Below, piece after piece: positions 46,546 through 47,178 of a stretch of 47,178 nucleotides of DNA. The DNA is from Paenibacillus oenotherae. Lineage in GTDB: Bacteria; Bacillota; Bacilli; Paenibacillales; Paenibacillaceae. The stretch lies in the NCBI RefSeq assembly GCF_019443105.1, contig NZ_JAHZIJ010000031.1, positions 1 through 47,178 on the forward strand, read 5' to 3'. The translations under genes and the position numbers were made by a program. Position 1 is the first letter of the stretch. Each line of letters opens with the position of its first letter. Under the pieces are notes generated by a model. It ran no database searches. It was given only the letters and a program-made list of their open reading frames with translations, and was not told where the DNA came from.

Positions 46546-46562
46546 TTCGTCATTATTCGACA
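46546..46562 (-). promoter_or_regulatory. Tandem Spo0A-box-like sites before the GGDEF-EAL gene
   Basis: On the minus strand TGTCGAA (46556-46562) and TGACGAA (46546-46552) both match the Spo0A core TGNCGAA, have the same orientation and are exactly 10 bp apart, one helical turn. They lie 75-90 bp upstream of the start codon, next to a TATAAT at about 46512-46517 that has a poor -35. Confidence 0.55.
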
Positions 46563-46651
46563 AATAACGGTAAACATACGCGTATGCGGCGGCACGGTCA
46601 AACCTCCCTGCGAAAATACCGTTGATTCACCTTTCGATCCGCCAAAGCTCA

Positions 46652-46875
46652 CATGCCTGCCAAAGTGCAGGTATTATCTCGTTTTGCCCCACTGTCGTTC
46701 GAATGCCTGCCAAAGTGCAGGTATTATCTCGTTCTGCCCCACTGTCGTTCGAATGCCTGCCAAAGCGCAGGTATTATCTCATTCTGATCCACTGTTGACC
46801 AAATGCCTGCCAAAGCGCAGGTATTATCTCGTTCTGATCTACTGTTGACCAAATGCCTGCCAAAGCGCAGGTATT
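46652..46875. repeat. 50-bp tandem array of GCCTGC hairpin units, about 4.5 copies
   Basis: Units starting at 46652, 46702, 46752, 46802 and 46852 have an exact 50-bp period. Each begins AATGCCTGCCAAAG(T/C)GCAGG, a hairpin with a 6-base loop, followed by TATTATCTCGTTCTG and a linker (ACTGTCGTTCG or ACTGTTGACCA). The last unit is truncated after the hairpin. The linkers are almost identical from unit to unit. No gene is seen from 46473 to 47052. Confidence 0.85.
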
Positions 46876-46915
46876 TCGCCCTATTTCTCCTCAATCGCTC
46901 AAAACCGCCTCCTAT

Positions 46916-46940
46916 TCCTGCACTTGCGCAGGCATTTCGC
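46916..46940. repeat. GCCTGC hairpin in reverse orientation at the array's edge
   Basis: CCTGCACTTGCGCAGGCATTTCG carries the same palindrome as the array, in the reverse form, 40 bp past the last unit and just before the IS256-type element. Confidence 0.6.
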
Positions 46941-47003
46941 CATCTACGGGATGACGTACAATAGTTTGTGTACCAAGATTTGGCCCCTTAACAGGGAACA
47001 AAA

Positions 47004-47051
47004 AAGTAGAGTATCCTCGGGGTTACCACGCACCAAGAAGGGACTCTACTT
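47004..47051 (+). other. Hairpin across the IS256-type transposase leader
   Basis: AAGTAGAGT (47004-47012) and ACTCTACTT (47043-47051) are perfect 9-bp complements that enclose and abut the ribosome binding site AGAAGGGA. Transcripts entering from outside would fold and hide the site. Confidence 0.6.
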
Positions 47052-47052
47052 C

Positions 47053-47178
47053 ATGACTATAATAGCAGAAAACCAGCTCACAAACCTATTTGAAAATCTT
47101 GTCACTCAGTTTGTAAAAGAAAACCTGGAATCCATTATGAAGGCGGAGATCAAACACTTCATGGAGGATGAAACGAAC
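47053..47178 (+). CDS. IS256-family transposase, N-terminal fragment cut by the window
   Basis: The 42 visible codons begin MTIIAENQLTNLFENLV and continue IMKAEIKHFMEDETN, the pattern of IS256-type transposase starts (short helical N-terminus before the Gly-rich GYYxR segment). AGAAGGGA lies nine bases before the ATG. The reading frame is still open at the window end. The hairpin at 47004-47051 immediately before the start is typical of IS leaders that block translation from external transcripts. The left terminus of the element, probably near 46950-46970, could not be fixed. Confidence 0.75.
   Translation, partial: MTIIAENQLTNLFENLVTQFVKENLESIMKAEIKHFMEDETN

Noticed and set aside
46471-46848. 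125-codon plus-strand open frame
   Set aside because: It consists largely of translated hairpin repeats and the promoter region of the GGDEF-EAL gene.
46652-46940. CRISPR array
   Set aside because: The repeats have constant 50-bp spacing, but the intervening sequences are nearly identical rather than unique, and no cas genes are present.

Overview
The window reads as a low-to-moderate GC, endospore-forming Firmicute of the Paenibacillus/Cohnella type. The evidence is a run of Bacillales core and sporulation genes (bofA, spo0F, pbpG, ywhD, a YhcN-like lipoprotein), rpoE (delta), a T-box, a ydaO-type c-di-AMP riboswitch, a large Bacillus-type SRP RNA, and strong AGGAGG-type ribosome binding sites with frequent GTG and TTG starts. 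The genus assignment is inference from gene content.

Layout. 1-400: 5' end of a 16S rRNA gene on the minus strand with its leader and two promoters. 444-5910 (minus): the dnaX-yaaK-recR / yaaL-bofA block, a soluble PAS histidine kinase and the SRP RNA gene. 5999-15096 (minus): YhcN-like lipoprotein, rpmE, radical SAM protein, rho, murA, fba, spo0F, pyrG, rpoE. 15442-16575 (plus): subtilisin-like protease. 16664-23734 (minus): two different arginyl-tRNA synthetases flanking ywiB, with a T-box in front of the first, then a small protein, a Mug-like DNA glycosylase, speB and speE. 23992-26091 (plus): forespore-type penicillin-binding protein pbpG with a consensus sigma-G promoter. 26.1-47.2 kb is more mosaic: hisC, a chemotaxis receptor, ywhD, an M1 metallopeptidase, a membrane protein, an NlpC/P60 hydrolase behind a c-di-AMP riboswitch, a small methyltransferase-like protein, a full-length Lhr helicase, a large secreted protein of unknown function, an MHYT-GGDEF-EAL protein and the start of an IS256-type transposase. 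Between these lie three relics of one IS1182-like element and a family of GAAATGCCTGC hairpins, including a 50-bp tandem array.

How the genes fit together. Several belong to sporulation and its phosphorelay (PAS kinase, spo0F from a sigma-H promoter, bofA, pbpG from a sigma-G promoter). Others serve information processing (dnaX, recR, rho, rpoE, rpmE, SRP RNA, argS pair), the cell wall (murA, pbpG, NlpC hydrolase) and polyamines (speE, speB). RNA-level control is unusually visible: a CTP-type reiteration attenuator before pyrG, a T-box before one argS, a c-di-AMP riboswitch before nlpC, a leader with competing inverted repeats before fba that I cannot match to a known class, and a candidate small RNA at 34.6 kb. 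In Bacillus subtilis the dnaX block and the rpmE-to-pbpG block lie on opposite sides of the origin; here they are adjacent and co-oriented.

No CRISPR array, phage, toxin-antitoxin or defence system was seen. The best candidates for something not already described are the fba leader, the 34.6-kb small RNA, the argS2-ywiB-argS1 arrangement, and the association of hairpin repeats with insertion-sequence relics.
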